64,000 bases of DNA from Albula goreensis (Eukaryota; Chordata; Actinopteri; Albuliformes; Albulidae). Of this stretch, positions 48,321 to 62,200 are shown in pieces; positions within the stretch are counted from its first letter, which is position 1, and each line of letters begins with the position of its first letter. The stretch is taken from assembly GCA_022829145.1 (NCBI GenBank), contig CM040762.1, forward strand, positions 24,050,436 to 24,114,435, read 5' to 3'. The notes under the pieces were generated by a model. It was not told the DNA's origin and did not search any database. It saw nothing but the letters and a program-made list of their open reading frames with translations. The position numbers and the translations under genes are program-made.

Positions 48321-50739
48321 AGTGCAGACTGACAAGACTGCGTTAATGGTTACAGAAGGTTGAGGGTGAAGGCTCCTTAGCTGAATTCCAGACCAGTGTC
48401 GCATTATTATAACTAATAATCTACTGAGACTGACTCTAGTCCTACAACAAACATTAGTGATGTTCGTTCAGTGCAAAAACCACAACCTCTTTCTCATTGA
48501 ACCCGCAGAGTTAGAAGAACCATTTTAGGACAAATTCGTTTTTGCCTGGCTGGCTAAGAGTCTGGGGTAGTCGTCTCTATCCATTCACAGTCGTGGGTGG
48601 TCTTCAGTAAAGCAACTCAACTGGACAAGCTTCAGTAGAGCTCTGTGGTATGTATTTGAGCTGGACTCAGATAAATAACAGTAATTTGAGGCTATGTAGG
48701 AAACTGCGGCAGTAGCGCTCACAAAGGAGGCCCATGCTGGCTCTGGCCAATCACAGCTGTTTCCCTACAGTGTACCGACAGAGCCTAAGTGCTAATGCAG
48801 TATCCCAGCCAGTGTCATTTACCCAATGCAGAAAAATTAATACAGTCAATTTAATTTTTTTCTCGTAATATTTGTTGCAATGTTATGGTTGGCACATTAT
48901 GGGTTTCTCGTGTCTTGGATCTGTCTGCATGCAATCCAAAATAGCGTTTAATTACAATCTGATGTATTCTTGTATCACTGGCATTGAGTCATTTCTGTTC
49001 TTGGACAGCGTTTTTGTTTGTACAGCTGCTTGTTTTCCTTCATGGGATGATGCCCCTCCCCCCTCGTATATTTTACTAAACAAAATTATCGTTCCTTGAA
49101 TCGTCACACTGAAATTTTATTGATTATGATATTGGACTTTTTAAAATAAATGAGTCTGTTGTGGGTCAGGAATGTGTTTGTAAGGTGCAGAAGATTAAGA
49201 ATAAATCTGTTTTAAAGTTAATGAATCCATATTTTTTCTGCACTTCCTGCTATAATGATAAAGTATTCATTAAAAGATACTGACTTCTTTTGAATAGATA
49301 TTCCAGTCCCTTAATCGAACTTGATTTACTGTTTTAATCCCGCTCTAATCATGTGACGTACACAACAGCAGACAGTGTTCTCCATCCAGCCCCTCCTCCT
49401 CCCACCAGTGAATATATGAAACAGCGTTCACAGGAATCCACTTCCTGGAAACACAACTGATAAATCTGTCACGTCCAGAAGAGCAGGTCTGTGTCGGGAT
49501 AGCTCCCCAGCCATTACAGATTTACACCGGAACTGACAGGGCCACCTGCTGTCAACCAGCCAGCTAGCCAAGCAAAAACACCTGGATTGCCACTGTAGCA
49601 TGAGTTAGTTAACAAATGTTATCCAGACCTGGGTTTTTGTTTGGTGCATAACATTTTCTGAGCCAAAGAGCCAGAAGGGACTTAGTCTGTGTGCATTAAT
49701 GAGAATAGAGTTTTTCTCTTTTGGATTATGGAGGGACCTGCCAGATTTGTACCACTCTGGTGCTCTCAAAATCATATTAAATTTATACCCTTTTGAAGTC
49801 TCCTATAACCATGCAGGCAGAACAGGCAGGCCTCTGGCTTTCACACTTAAATAAGCTGAATGGCAAACACCAAACAAAAGAATGGCCATGTTGACCTGTG
49901 GCAATAGCTGGCGGTAACGTGGTTGGAATTAAAACTACCAGCCATTGGATAGAGCAGCAGCCTCAAGAACGAGTGACTATATTCTGTGCTCCAACAAGGA
50001 GGCCTTCCTCCTTATTTCATCCAGTAAACCTGAGCTATGTGTGTTGTTATCTATAGGCTGGAGCCCCCAGCATCACTGCTTGCATAAAAAAGGAAGGTAG
50101 GGTGTGCTAAGCTTTAGGGGTTAGTATTATCACATATACCCATGTGGTCATATACCCATGTACTTATATACCATTAAATTGTGAAATGTCTACTTTGAAT
50201 TTAGGGTTGTCATACCTCTGCCAGAAAGAGGAGAATTCAGAACCAGACTAACTACTGAATCCTTAATATGAGCCAATGTTGAAATTATAATTAATATAAA
50301 TAGCAGATGCCACCTCCAGTTTAATGTTTTGATAATTATGCCTTCCAGTCATTAAAAATGTTATTAAACAACAAGATCAATCTTATTTCATTGGGGAACA
50401 TGGATATCTGGGTGACAAGCTTTTTTTTTTACCAAAAGCAATATGTACTATTTAATACTCAAAAAAATAATACATACAGAATTCAAAATGTGAAAAATAA
50501 ATTACATACTACAATACCCAATGCTATTACTCTCCAAAAGGGAGAACATATCAGCAGTTACAAAGGATCTGGTATGCTTCATTTCAGGCAATGAGAGATC
50601 TGAATCAGTCCATTAGGACTTTCTGGTTTCTTGCACTGATTTTTTTTTCCTAGAAGATGACTATGAATTAGATTTAAAAATCACAGTATCACTGAATCCC
50701 CTTTCTTTAACCTTAATGATCAAATAGGGCCGGGTTTTT
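48321..50739. other. intergenic, nothing recognised
   Basis: Mixed sequence without a recognised gene. A small tandem TATACCCATGT pair lies near 50135-50161. Confidence 0.5.
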
Positions 50740-51240
50740 TTCTGAATCGTCATCAGATTTGATCATACGTTACAGATAAATATGTTCTTTCCCCGAAATG
50801 GGGGAACGGCGTCCCGCATGCCACGGAAAAGGCTCGCGAAGGCAGTCTGGCGGAATGGCGTTCAGCTGAACAAAAGTCACACCGAGGTGACCGCCGCACT
50901 TCACGGTTAATCAACCCACAGGGGAAGAAAGGGTAGGGGGTTGATTTATTAGCCCTTCACCATTTTAGTAGGATCCCCAAAGGACCTTAATGCATTTTAC
51001 GCCGTTTGGGAATAAATGAGTCCGATCCAACACAGCCGGACTATTTCGGGGATTATTAAGACACTTGTTCACGTTCGAAGGAAATGTGGGGTAGCGGTGC
51101 CGTTTCACTGCCTGAAAATCAGACTTTTCAATCTCGGATGTGGTGGCGGTGGTGGTGAATGACAACATGTGAAATTTAGCTAAAGTAAGATCTGTTTTCA
51201 TCAGCTGTGAATAATGAAAATGCAAAGCAGTCTATGGCGT
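50740..51240. promoter_or_regulatory. candidate noncoding regulatory block
   Basis: CpG-retaining, non-repetitive DNA (GGGGAACGGCGTCCCGCATG, GGCGGAATGGCGTTCAGCTG, GTCACACCGAGGTGACCGCC) followed by GGTTAATCAACCC and a GGTGGCGGTGGTGGTGAATG tract. The GGTTAATCAACC word is a perfect palindrome of HNF1 type. No convincing frame. Confidence 0.35.
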
Positions 51241-51906
51241 GTTTTTACTCAGAAGATCTCTAGACATGAGGTTTATGTCTCCGTGCAAGATGTCTGTGCA
51301 AATCAATAAGCTAGCAACAAAATATCAGATGCTAAAAGTGAATGGGGAAAATGCTGCACTGGTACTCCTAGTTTGCATTGCGAGCATTTGAATATGGAAG
51401 AATGTTACATTTCAGTTGTATACAGAGTAGACAGAGAAAAGTACCCATAAAAATTCAGGTGTGTGGATGGACCTCATGATCTAGTGATAACTATAGGTGT
51501 CAGTAACTAAGAGATTTGATCATACACAGCACATCCATGTTACCCAGGGAGGGATGGAGGGTGCCTTCAATCTGCTGTCATCTTAAATACTGAATGAAAA
51601 GAAGCAATTTATGACAGCTTGTGTGTGCTCTTAAATTCACAGTAGAGGTTACAGTGACGACCATGCCCTGTGAATATAACGTATTGCCCCAAACCAGAAT
51701 TTGGGCTGCTTCTAATTTAATCTCTAGCTTGGATTGATGAAATTGGATTTCACCAAATTATTATGGATGCCAAGTCGAATAATTTTCCATAACTAACGCT
51801 ATGCTATGCAATTAGCATTTACATTGTCAAGAGTTTCTTGCTCAAAGTGAACTGAAAATTAAAAAAAAAAAATGGAATTTCACAAGATGACTGGAACAAA
51901 CCATAT
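51241..51906. other. intergenic, nothing recognised
   Basis: A+T-rich with an A-run near 51861. No gene recognised. Confidence 0.5.
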
Positions 51907-52292
51907 TTAAAATGAGTACCCAAAAGCAAGAAAAAGTGTTGTGCCCAGTCAACATACTGGACTAAACAGTACTGTGGGTGCTTTGAGCGAATGGTTTGGG
52001 AAAAGGAATTGCTAGCCGCACACTGGAAAAAAAGTTTCTTGCAACTAACATAATATCAGTACAAAAGTATACAAAAATATAAAAAAAGTGCTCTAGCGCA
52101 CAAAAATAATGTAAAAGAGAAAACATTTTGGTCACACTCAGACCTTCATCAGTGCTAAAAGGTGCGACAGTCACACTTTTAAAAAGATTTTGTGCACTGT
52201 TGTATTGATATTATGCGAGCTGCCATAAACCTGCACCTTTATGGTTTAGACTGATGTTTTTTTTGTAGCGTGCGGTTAAAATGAGTACCCAA
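51907..52292 (-). mobile_element. short nonautonomous element between 17-bp direct repeats
   Basis: TTAAAATGAGTACCCAA occurs exactly at 51907-51923 and 52276-52292, flanking 352 bp. Inside, in minus orientation, is a GATGAAGGTCTGAGTGTGACC stretch followed by AAAATGTTTTCTC, like a motif seen in several fish repeats. Short inverted CCGCAC.CT words lie near 52015-52024 and 52266-52275. Either the 17-bp repeats are a target-site duplication, or a smaller inverted-end element lies within a tandem duplication. No coding capacity. Confidence 0.5.
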
Positions 52293-55200
52293 CAGCGATG
52301 ATTGATAGTAATATTTAAAATGGGGGACCAACATTAATTGTTCAAAGAAACTATGCATTTTGATATTATCCGCATGAATTAGCATGTTAATATGGACACC
52401 TCTCTGTATAAACTCTTTCGCGTTCACAGATGAGTAGCTGCAGAGACATGGCTAGTTCCTCCCTGTAATTTGTCATTCTCAGTCAATTTTCAACATCGTC
52501 CCCCTTCTCTGTCACTGAAATAACATATCCTCCCTTAGACGGCACCTGCACTGTGATCATTTTTTAAATACAAGGACGAGAAGATAATAACCAGTCGGTC
52601 TCTAATTAAGGGTGACTGATAAATGTTTATCCTACTTAAATGTTTATCCAGCTTTCAGCAGATGCATGTTTGTAAGATATTTCTACCAGCGGACTGGTGA
52701 GAAACAAAAAACTGGGGGGGGGTGTTATAATGTCACTATAGTCGGATCCGTTTGTTTTGATATTGTTGAGGTAGTCGTAGTTGAATTGTAAAAAAGTTGG
52801 CAACCACCCGCTCACAGTATGAGGCGACACAATAATGTTAGGTTACACCACTGCACTGTCAGTCAATTGTCAGGCTTATAACTCTAAGCCCGGCAAACTG
52901 CAGAACTAATGCCGCACAACTTCAGAGATGTGCTTTGATAATAAACTGAAGGTCAGTTATGACTGACAAAGGCAGGGTTCCATTTGATAGTGATTATTCT
53001 GAGCCAAGATATTCTCTGACAAATGTATATTCCCATGCTTTTCTAGCTCTGCTATATGGCAACCATTAAGTCACTCAAAAGCCAGCATAATTACTGTGCT
53101 TGTTTCGTGCTTAGTCAGCAACAGTTTAAATAAATTAATTTTTCCTCCAGGTACAGTTTTTCCTCAGCCAAGGTAACCGAGTGAAATTCCAAGGTTTATT
53201 TTCTGTACAACTATTTTATCTGTTTTTGATGTCTCAATTGATCCAAAAACAACATTTCCAGGAGCAAGATCTTCATGTACTGTTGTGTTTTGAATGGTCT
53301 ATAGTAGGTTGTTACCCAAAGGACACAATTTTTCTGCGTATCATTGTGGATAAGTCTACACCAGCAGACATAATACTCTAAAGACCAAACTTTTAAACTT
53401 TCACATATCCCAATAGAATGTAGATAAATACATTAATAAATGTATTTCAACATCCTGAAGCAACACACTCACACTCACACTCACAGTCAACCGATATCTT
53501 ATCAGCTACCGATATCTCAGCAGCTCTCATCTCAATATAGGTTGTACCACATTTGAATGTTGAATGGCTATCTAGCCTCTCTGTCTGACTGCCTTAAAAC
53601 ACCAAACCTTCCTCGACAAAATCCTTGAGTATTATGGGAAGGCAGTAAAATATTAAGGCCAAACCGTAGTCTATCGCTCGTTTGACCAGAGTGTGACTTA
53701 CAGCCAGGTAGGTACATGGCTCTCTCCATGGTGTATTGTGGTAAATATCTGAAAGTCGTATCATCTTGACAAAAGCATCGCAGAGCTCGATATGATGAAA
53801 AAGGACCATGTTGTGGGCTGGCGGATGGCTTGGTAGTTTAACGCAGTGGTCTGTGTGGATGTGTGGATGAGTTGTACGATCTGCTACTGAACCCACACAA
53901 AGCCAGTAGGGACTACAGATAGCAGCCGTCCCAGACAATGCTTAATTGGCCACAATGTCCCCCAAGGTGGGAGGGGAACATTTGGTGAAAGGGTGTGAGG
54001 GCAGGAGGGTGGTGGGTGCCTGAGTCTCACAGTTAACCAGCAGTCCCCTGCAGGTCAGTTAGATGCCCACAGTCTGCTTGCTAAAAACAGCGCAAAATAG
54101 AGCACACTTCTTCCATGTCACACTCATGAAAGCTCATCTTGCGGGCTGGGCTGGGCAGTGACACAACCTCACGAACCAAAGCAAAAGCCCTGATTAAGAA
54201 CCAGGTCACCACTATTCATGTTTAAAGCAAGCTATTATAAACACGCACAACCTTATAAATCTCATACACATGAAGAATGTAAAGTGGATCAAATGCTACG
54301 ATATTTGCTTGTCAAGCATACATGAGCCCTGATGGCGTTTTGAGTCCCAGCCACCCCATTACCGGCCATGGCTAGAGGTCCACACTGGCGAAGCAACAAC
54401 TATTCAGCCTTGCTAGGTAATGAAAATGGGTAGGCCGGTTACTCTCATTGTTCTCTAGCGTCATCTCCTGGTCAAGTTGATGCACCAATCGTGGGTGTAG
54501 CTGCCTGCTCCAACAATACAGGCAGCATGCAATTGGTGGTGCATCTGTAGTGTGGAAAGAAATGAGGGATGGTTGTCATGTGAATCAGACGAGTCACGTG
54601 TCACAGTATCCTCATGAGTCGACAGGAGAGTTTGGTGTAACTGTATGTTAAGAGATAACCGTAAAATGTCCTCTCCCCTACTTTTCCCCCTCTTATTTTG
54701 TGTCCTGGGATGGATTTGTGGATTTCAATACCTTACTTTTATCTGCAGAGTTTGTTTCCGGCCCTTTTTGCAATTATTTTCGCAATTGCTAAATATGAGC
54801 TAATTTGGTTTTGCAAGATTAACAAAATGACGTGTTGTGCTGCAGTCTGTCCTCCAAAATGAGAAAATCATTTCTGCCTTTACAAATGCAATTGTTTAGA
54901 AAACAGTTTAAATGAGTCATTTTTATTCATAAAAGATGGATATTAAATTGGAACCCATTGTTTCAAAGGTGTTTCATGTTTTATAAATTAGTTTTTGGTC
55001 AGATACCTCTTGTGTGCAGTAAAATTGCTATCATAATCACCCATTGAAATCATCAGATTTAGGATGTTTCCCTTGGAGGTGCCTCAAATGGAACCTCTTG
55101 CATTTGAATGCACTGCTGTGTTATTCTTGGCTGTTAATGAGTTTGATTTTTTCGTTTTACATGGGCAAAGCATTCACTACATTATTGAGTGAACTTGTGG

Positions 55201-56189
55201 AAGGTACTGAGCCTCAGAGAGAAAAATAGCCTAACTACAGGGCATACTTTAAAGTAGGGTTCCCCCTGACTAATTTCCGATTCAACCCAACGGGACGTTT
55301 GATAGTCAGATTCTCAATCCAAAGTATCCCCGTATCTCTGCCGAAGCACAGCAGCACCAGGGAGACGGTTTAGCCTTCTCCGCACTCTCAGAGGCAACAA
55401 ATGAATTTAAATAAGCAAATATGATTACTTGGCCTTTTGTTAATCTTGCACAGCCTATTAGTTCAACTTTAGCAAGGGTGCCAGTAATTCTGGAGGTGAC
55501 AGTAACTTTCAAAATTAAAAGCCTTTGCGTAGCGTTAGCTTAAGTCAAATGCGCACGCAGCTTGATTTGGAGGAAGCGGTTTTCCAGAGGGGACGGCACG
55601 CTTTTGTAGTGCTATATAACTCGGCTTGTTAAGGCCTGGAGCCCAGGGCCCCTGTTGGATCAAGCCCAGGGGCAGTCTTCCGTGATTCACCCTTCACAAA
55701 TACCGTTAAATCACTACCCTACAAATAAAATATTTGCAAAGATCATGTATAACCACGTAGTTATTTATAGGAGCCAATTAACATGAAATATGCATTTGTG
55801 TAGGATATAAGGAATGCACACGTACACTTATAAATGTATTATTAAATGAGACTTCATCAATATTATAATAGAGAATAGTCAGCGATGTGAATCAGCCAAA
55901 CACGCTACTGTTCTTTTCCAGGAGCTGAAGTTAATGTAATTGCGCAATCGGTCAGTAGCCCATCCCAAACTGCTTAACGTTAACGTAAGCCTAACCTATT
56001 ATGTTCTTATGGCGATGTTGCATAGGAATTGCATCAAATAGGAGGGCATGGTAGCATGGATTTCTTCTGATTCACATACGAGCAGCAACAGCCTGTCTTC
56101 ATATGCAATCCACAAGCTGAGCACCTGAAGACTGCATAACTGACAAAGCAATTGCAGAGAGAAGTCAGAGATACCCAGCCCACTGGTTA
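52293..56189. other. intergenic, nothing recognised
   Basis: No gene recognised. A G-run of eight (52714-52721) and a CACACTCACACTCACACTCAC tract near 53466-53486 are present. Two ACCGATATC words sit 27 bp apart near 53490. The part 55260-55640 is balanced and CpG-retaining and may be regulatory. Confidence 0.45.
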
Positions 56190-56200
56190 TGTGTGTGTGT

Positions 56201-56249
<49 letters not shown>

Positions 56250-56250
56250 T
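56190..56250. repeat. (GT)n microsatellite, near-perfect
   Basis: About 28 GT units with two single-base interruptions. Confidence 0.97.
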
Positions 56251-56776
56251 ATACAGGGGAGACAGGCTTAGCAAAACTCACAGCAGAATCCAATTTTCTT
56301 GGCAACCGGGGAATAACATCTGTGTTTTGGTTTCCAAAGTGTCAGTTGTGAATGTACAAATCGAGCACAGCGGAGTCGTTGAGTATTCCCCGCCCGTCAG
56401 GCTACTTCCTGTTGAAGAATGAAGCCCGCCGGAGGACACAAAAGCCCAGTCTCGCTTTACCTCATAACAGGACTGGCAAAAGCTCCATGGCGTAGTGAAA
56501 CTGTGATTCACGCTGTAAAAAAAAACAAGAATCTGATGCCATTTTAAGACTCCACCCGACAGTTTACTTCTCCTGTCTCTGCAATGCTTTTGACAATAGC
56601 TAACACAGCTCTGATACACATTCTTACACTGAAACATCTAAAACCTGCCTGGAAATGCAGCTATGCATTAAAATAAACACAGTTTAGAGAAACTCAACAT
56701 GCAAAGTTTGCAAAATGCTCCTAAGCAACCAACCAAAAGCATACATTTATTTAATTTAAAGAAATTAAGGTTTCAT
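56251..56776. other. intergenic, nothing recognised
   Basis: No gene or clear repeat. A minus-strand frame at 56278-56637 has no recognised domain. Confidence 0.5.
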
Positions 56777-57145
56777 AATTATTGGCACCCCTTGTTTGGT
56801 ACTTGGTGCAGCCAGCTCTGGAAAGGATAACAGCATGTTGTCTTTTCCTGTATTTTTGATTAGGTTAAGGCACACATTTGGAGGGATTTTGGACCGTCCC
56901 TCTTCGCAGATCCTTTCAAGATTATTCACATTCTTGGGATTGACAGGTTCCATTAATTGTGAAACCTTGATTTGGAAGAAATTAAGTTTCAATTAAATTA
57001 ATAAATACTATTGATTGGTTCTATTGAAACATTAATAAAGTACAGCATTTCTCATATGTTGGTATTTTGGGTTTATCTGTATAATGTTATAATTTATTTA
57101 TTGTAATTTTACTGCATTTTCAGTCAGGGGTGCCAATAATTCTGG
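56777..57145 (-). mobile_element. Tc1-like transposon deletion derivative (transposase C-terminal end)
   Basis: Both edges show the family's terminal-repeat motif in inverted orientation: AATTATTGGCACCCCTTG at 56777-56794 and CAGGGGTGCCAATAATTCTGG at its mirror near 57124-57144. On the minus strand a frame covers PKNVNNLERICEEGRSKIPP, then NVCLNLIKN, at the place where intact relatives read KNVNDLERFC.EEWSKIPPNV. This is the tail of the transposase after the DDE domain. Upstream transposase sequence is gone, so this is an internally deleted, nonautonomous copy. It belongs to the same broad group as the fragment at 15770-16270 but keeps the opposite end of the gene. Confidence 0.8.
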
Positions 57146-57149
57146 TGCC

Positions 57150-57232
57150 CACTTAATGTGGGAATTGCACCTGTAACCTTAGAGTTACAAACCTAGCTCA
57201 CTAACCATTACACTACACTGTCATCCTTGTAG
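57150..57232 (-). mobile_element. tRNA-derived SINE head fragment
   Basis: Read on the minus strand, it gives GACAGTGTAGTGTAATGGTT, then AGTGAGCTAGGTTTGTAACT, then a CTAAGGTTACAGGTGCAATTCCC stretch. This is the polymerase III A- and B-box layout of the common fish SINE, with box A near 57210 and box B near 57165 (decayed). It ends at GGGCAC, where the Tc1 end begins, so the SINE body is missing. Confidence 0.7.
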
Positions 57233-58376
57233 TTTGGCATACATGTTTTCCTACCATTATTGCTGCATAAGACAACTTTTCACTTTTAAACTGCAATCGT
57301 GTGTTTGTGTGTGAACCTTCTGCCACCCCAGGCTCTAAAAAACAAAAATCAGCCATCCAGAGATTCATTTTTTGCACTATTTTGTCTCATGACAGCATTA
57401 GTCATCCAGACTGTAAAATATGTGAGAATGTTAGAATGCACCTGGTTGTGTCTCAGTACAGTGTATTGACTTCCTGTAATCTCTTTGTTTTACTACAAGG
57501 TATTGAGTTCCTGCTTGACTTGCCAGCAGGTTCACATTACTTGGTTCTGTAGGACACTGCAGTCTTTATCTGAGCAATCAATTCAACGTGATTGTGGAAT
57601 GAGAAAGGATTTTAACAGGCTCTCTTGTGACACTGAAGACAGCTGTTATATTTTCTTTTGACTGCCGAGGTAGGGTAAACAGTTTCATGGGCTACTAAAT
57701 TTTTCTGCTTCATTAGCTTTACATGATGGAGTCGATTTCAGCGAAGGAAGAACACCGGTGTAGTCCATCCATTAAATATTTCTCTTTTCCTTCTGAATGC
57801 CTTATGGAAATTCAGGGTACGTTTTGAGTACAGTCCAAGTGTTCTCCCTCCACCCGAGGCTGTATACGAGATGTGGAAACAAATATTGAAGAATGAAGTT
57901 CTTCAACACACCGACAGAGCGCAGGATTGAGCTTTATCCAGCACTCAGCGCCCACTTATCGTTATATACGGCAGAACCGACTCTTACAGTTTGCGTCATG
58001 TTATTTTTCATTCCTTTTTCAGCGACGCAGCATTTTCATTATTTTCTTGCTTCAGATTAAGATTTTCGAGATAAAAACATTGACTTTTAATGCAAAGGAT
58101 TTCTTATGCGCGTCGTAAACTATATCTGAACACTCTTATAATTCGAATTCTCGATGACAATTCAGCAATACCACTGACAATGTCACTGACGTTTGCCATC
58201 AAACGTAATGATTGTCTACAGATAGAATGGATTAGTTAAATTAATTATTTAAAGAGATATTTAAATGTCCAAAAGTGACGCATTGTGCTATGGGGACATA
58301 TGAAAAAAATTTAATTACATCAATCCTTTAAGTTATTGATTGTGGAAAAAACAGGCTCAACACGAGAGATTAATAC
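57233..58376. other. intergenic, nothing recognised
   Basis: Mixed sequence. No gene or clear repeat recognised. Confidence 0.5.
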
Positions 58377-58441
58377 AATTATTATTATTATTATTAATTA
58401 ATAATAATAAATATTGTTGTTGTCATTATTATTATTATCAT
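58377..58441. repeat. ATT/TAA simple repeat, partly palindromic
   Basis: Runs of ATT, then TAA, then GTT and ATT units, giving an inverted-repeat character around ATTAATTAAT. Confidence 0.9.
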
Positions 58442-58739
58442 ATGCTAAATGGCTGACACGCATTCAATTAATACATGGGAGGAATGACCGCAACCCCATT
58501 AACGCTAGTCATATTTCATGTCACTAGTATTCCATTTAGTTTTGATGAAACGTTGAAGAACATCGTCTGAGGTTATTGCCTGATGCATTCGTCCCTCTAA
58601 CAGGACGATTAGTCAATTCCGAAATATTGTCATTGCCGTATCCAAGATTCCGGAAGCCCAAGTCCAGCGGTAGTAGTGCGCCGTGTTTAAACGCGTGCCG
58701 TTCTTTACAATAACTTGTGTTCAGATGAGCTCACGCTGC

Positions 58740-60212
<1,473 letters not shown>

Positions 60213-61899
60213 TAATGTAATATTTTGGGTTTTGGAATGCATAAAATATGGCTATTGGGGTGGGTCTGTTACAACAGGATTCCGTGATACAATCCCCTAA
60301 GTGGCAACTGTAGAGAAATGCATTTCAGAGACTATTCCATGGGTAAAAGAAAACTAACCAGTTAACTGGAAAGCACATGTTTGTTCACATGCCCTAGAAC
60401 AACCATTTTATCATTATGATCCAAACGCAACTTTTGATAGGCCAGCAACAATTTATGTTTAACAATCTTAAGTCAAACCTGCACTGTAAGCATTCTATTA
60501 CTGATATGAATCTTTCTAAAAAGCTGATAATTTTGCCAGTATTGTTGTTCTGTCATTGCAAAACACCTATTTGACTGCTTGAGTCTCATTGATAAATATT
60601 GAGACACATGCAAGTGGTTAAATGAGTAAAATGGTATCTGCATACAATTTTTTTCCATTTAAATGGTTTTATAAATTGTTGTGATAGGTCTCACTGAAGA
60701 TTCTTCATCTTCAAAATGGAAATTAGATTTAGGAGACAGTCATGTTACCCAGAGAATTGATATTTTACATAGGACAGCATTCACTCAATATGTATCAGGA
60801 TGAAAAATGGGTAGAAATACTTGCTGAAAATCTAAACCAAACTAATCCAGGATCCGCGATTTAGCTGTTGCTACATGAGCAAAGAAGGCCATTTTCAGTG
60901 AATGCTAAAGGCAGTCTGTAGTATTCTGAAGATTTTGGTCACATGCTTGCCTTGTTGTCATGACTCTGAGCATGTGCAGTAAGTGGTGTGTGAAATCACT
61001 TGGGAATTAAACCGGGCAAACTCTTGGTGGCAAAGTAGGCAGGACACTCTGCCCTAGTCATGCCATCCCATCATCCTTTGCCTTACACAGTGTCTGAAAG
61101 ATGGCTTTCTGGCTGACATTTGGGAGACCTGCATGCTTCTGGTTAAAGGAAAGACCTTTGCCAAAATTATTTTTTTCTCAAGCTACTGTACGATTTGAAA
61201 GGTATAATGAGGTATTTTATACCTGTGTAGATCAGTGATGGTTTTTGTGAGCTATTCTGTGATAAGAAACACAACGATATCTAAAGGAGTTGAGAATACA
61301 TAAGAATGGAAGTTGTAGTTGGATGTCAACAGATCAAACAGTTCAACATCTGAGTTATCTTCCATAAAGTGTGAATCAGCAATTGCTCTCCCAAATGGCA
61401 TTAGAGAAACATTAAAAATTGTATTAAATGTCAAAGGCTTTTTGCATAATGAATGCCCTGTTTATTGTCGTTCTTTGTTGGCTTAGACAGTCACTTTGGA
61501 CAGAGAGTCTGGACTCAAAACCAGAATGTTGCAGATTGAAAATCCTAGGTACTGTGTACTTAACATGAATTGCCTCTAAACATCCAGCCATAGAGATGGA
61601 TAATTATATAATCTATGTAACGTAGCCAGGAAAAGGGTACTTCCAATGCAAGTAAATAAGCTAATATAAAAAACAAGCGCAAGAATGAAATGTTCTGTTC
61701 TATGATTTGTAGCACTGTACAGATCCACGGAACTTGTTGTTTCATGTTTCTAAGGTTACTACACAGCCCCATAAGAGCCAATCTGCTTTGCACCGGGCGA
61801 TTCACGTGTAGGTAGGCCCTGTCACGGTCCTGTTGCCTGAGGTGCTCTGTGTAACATGTGACAGGAGAGTGGGAAACTGATGGGAAAAGGTAATCATAT

Positions 61900-62200
61900 T
61901 GAGAATATTATTTTACCTCTCTTGTCATGTCATTTTTCCCTCCCCGCGGAGGAGTTTGGAGACAAGACAGGCTGTCTTTTCCTATTTCTTTATTAGTATT
62001 ACCCCGTTCTCTTGCCTGGTGGGTGTGCGACTGGAGCATGATGCTAAATTAGCATGCTAAAGTGCTGATCCAGCCGGATGCCTCTAAACATAGCTGTACT
62101 TTCTGTCGTTCTCTCAAGGGCAGAGGAGATGCAAATTCAGTCATGATGGGAAGGCACGCGTGTTGGATGGCGCTTTGGGTAAACCCGTAATTTAGAAAGC
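61900..62200. promoter_or_regulatory. candidate enhancer block in hs3st4 intron 1
   Basis: A balanced, non-repetitive block with GCTAAATTAGCATGCTAAAG (62043-62062), an octamer ATGCAAAT (62129-62136) and CCCCGCGGAGGAG. It lies 1.8-2.1 kb into the intron. Called by texture and motifs only. Confidence 0.35.

Noticed and set aside
55474-55493. AAGGGTGCCAGTAATTCTGG, similar to the Tc1 terminal motif
   Set aside because: It is a single occurrence with no inverted partner and no transposase nearby, and it sits in a balanced block. It may be a lone terminal remnant or chance, so it is not listed as an element.
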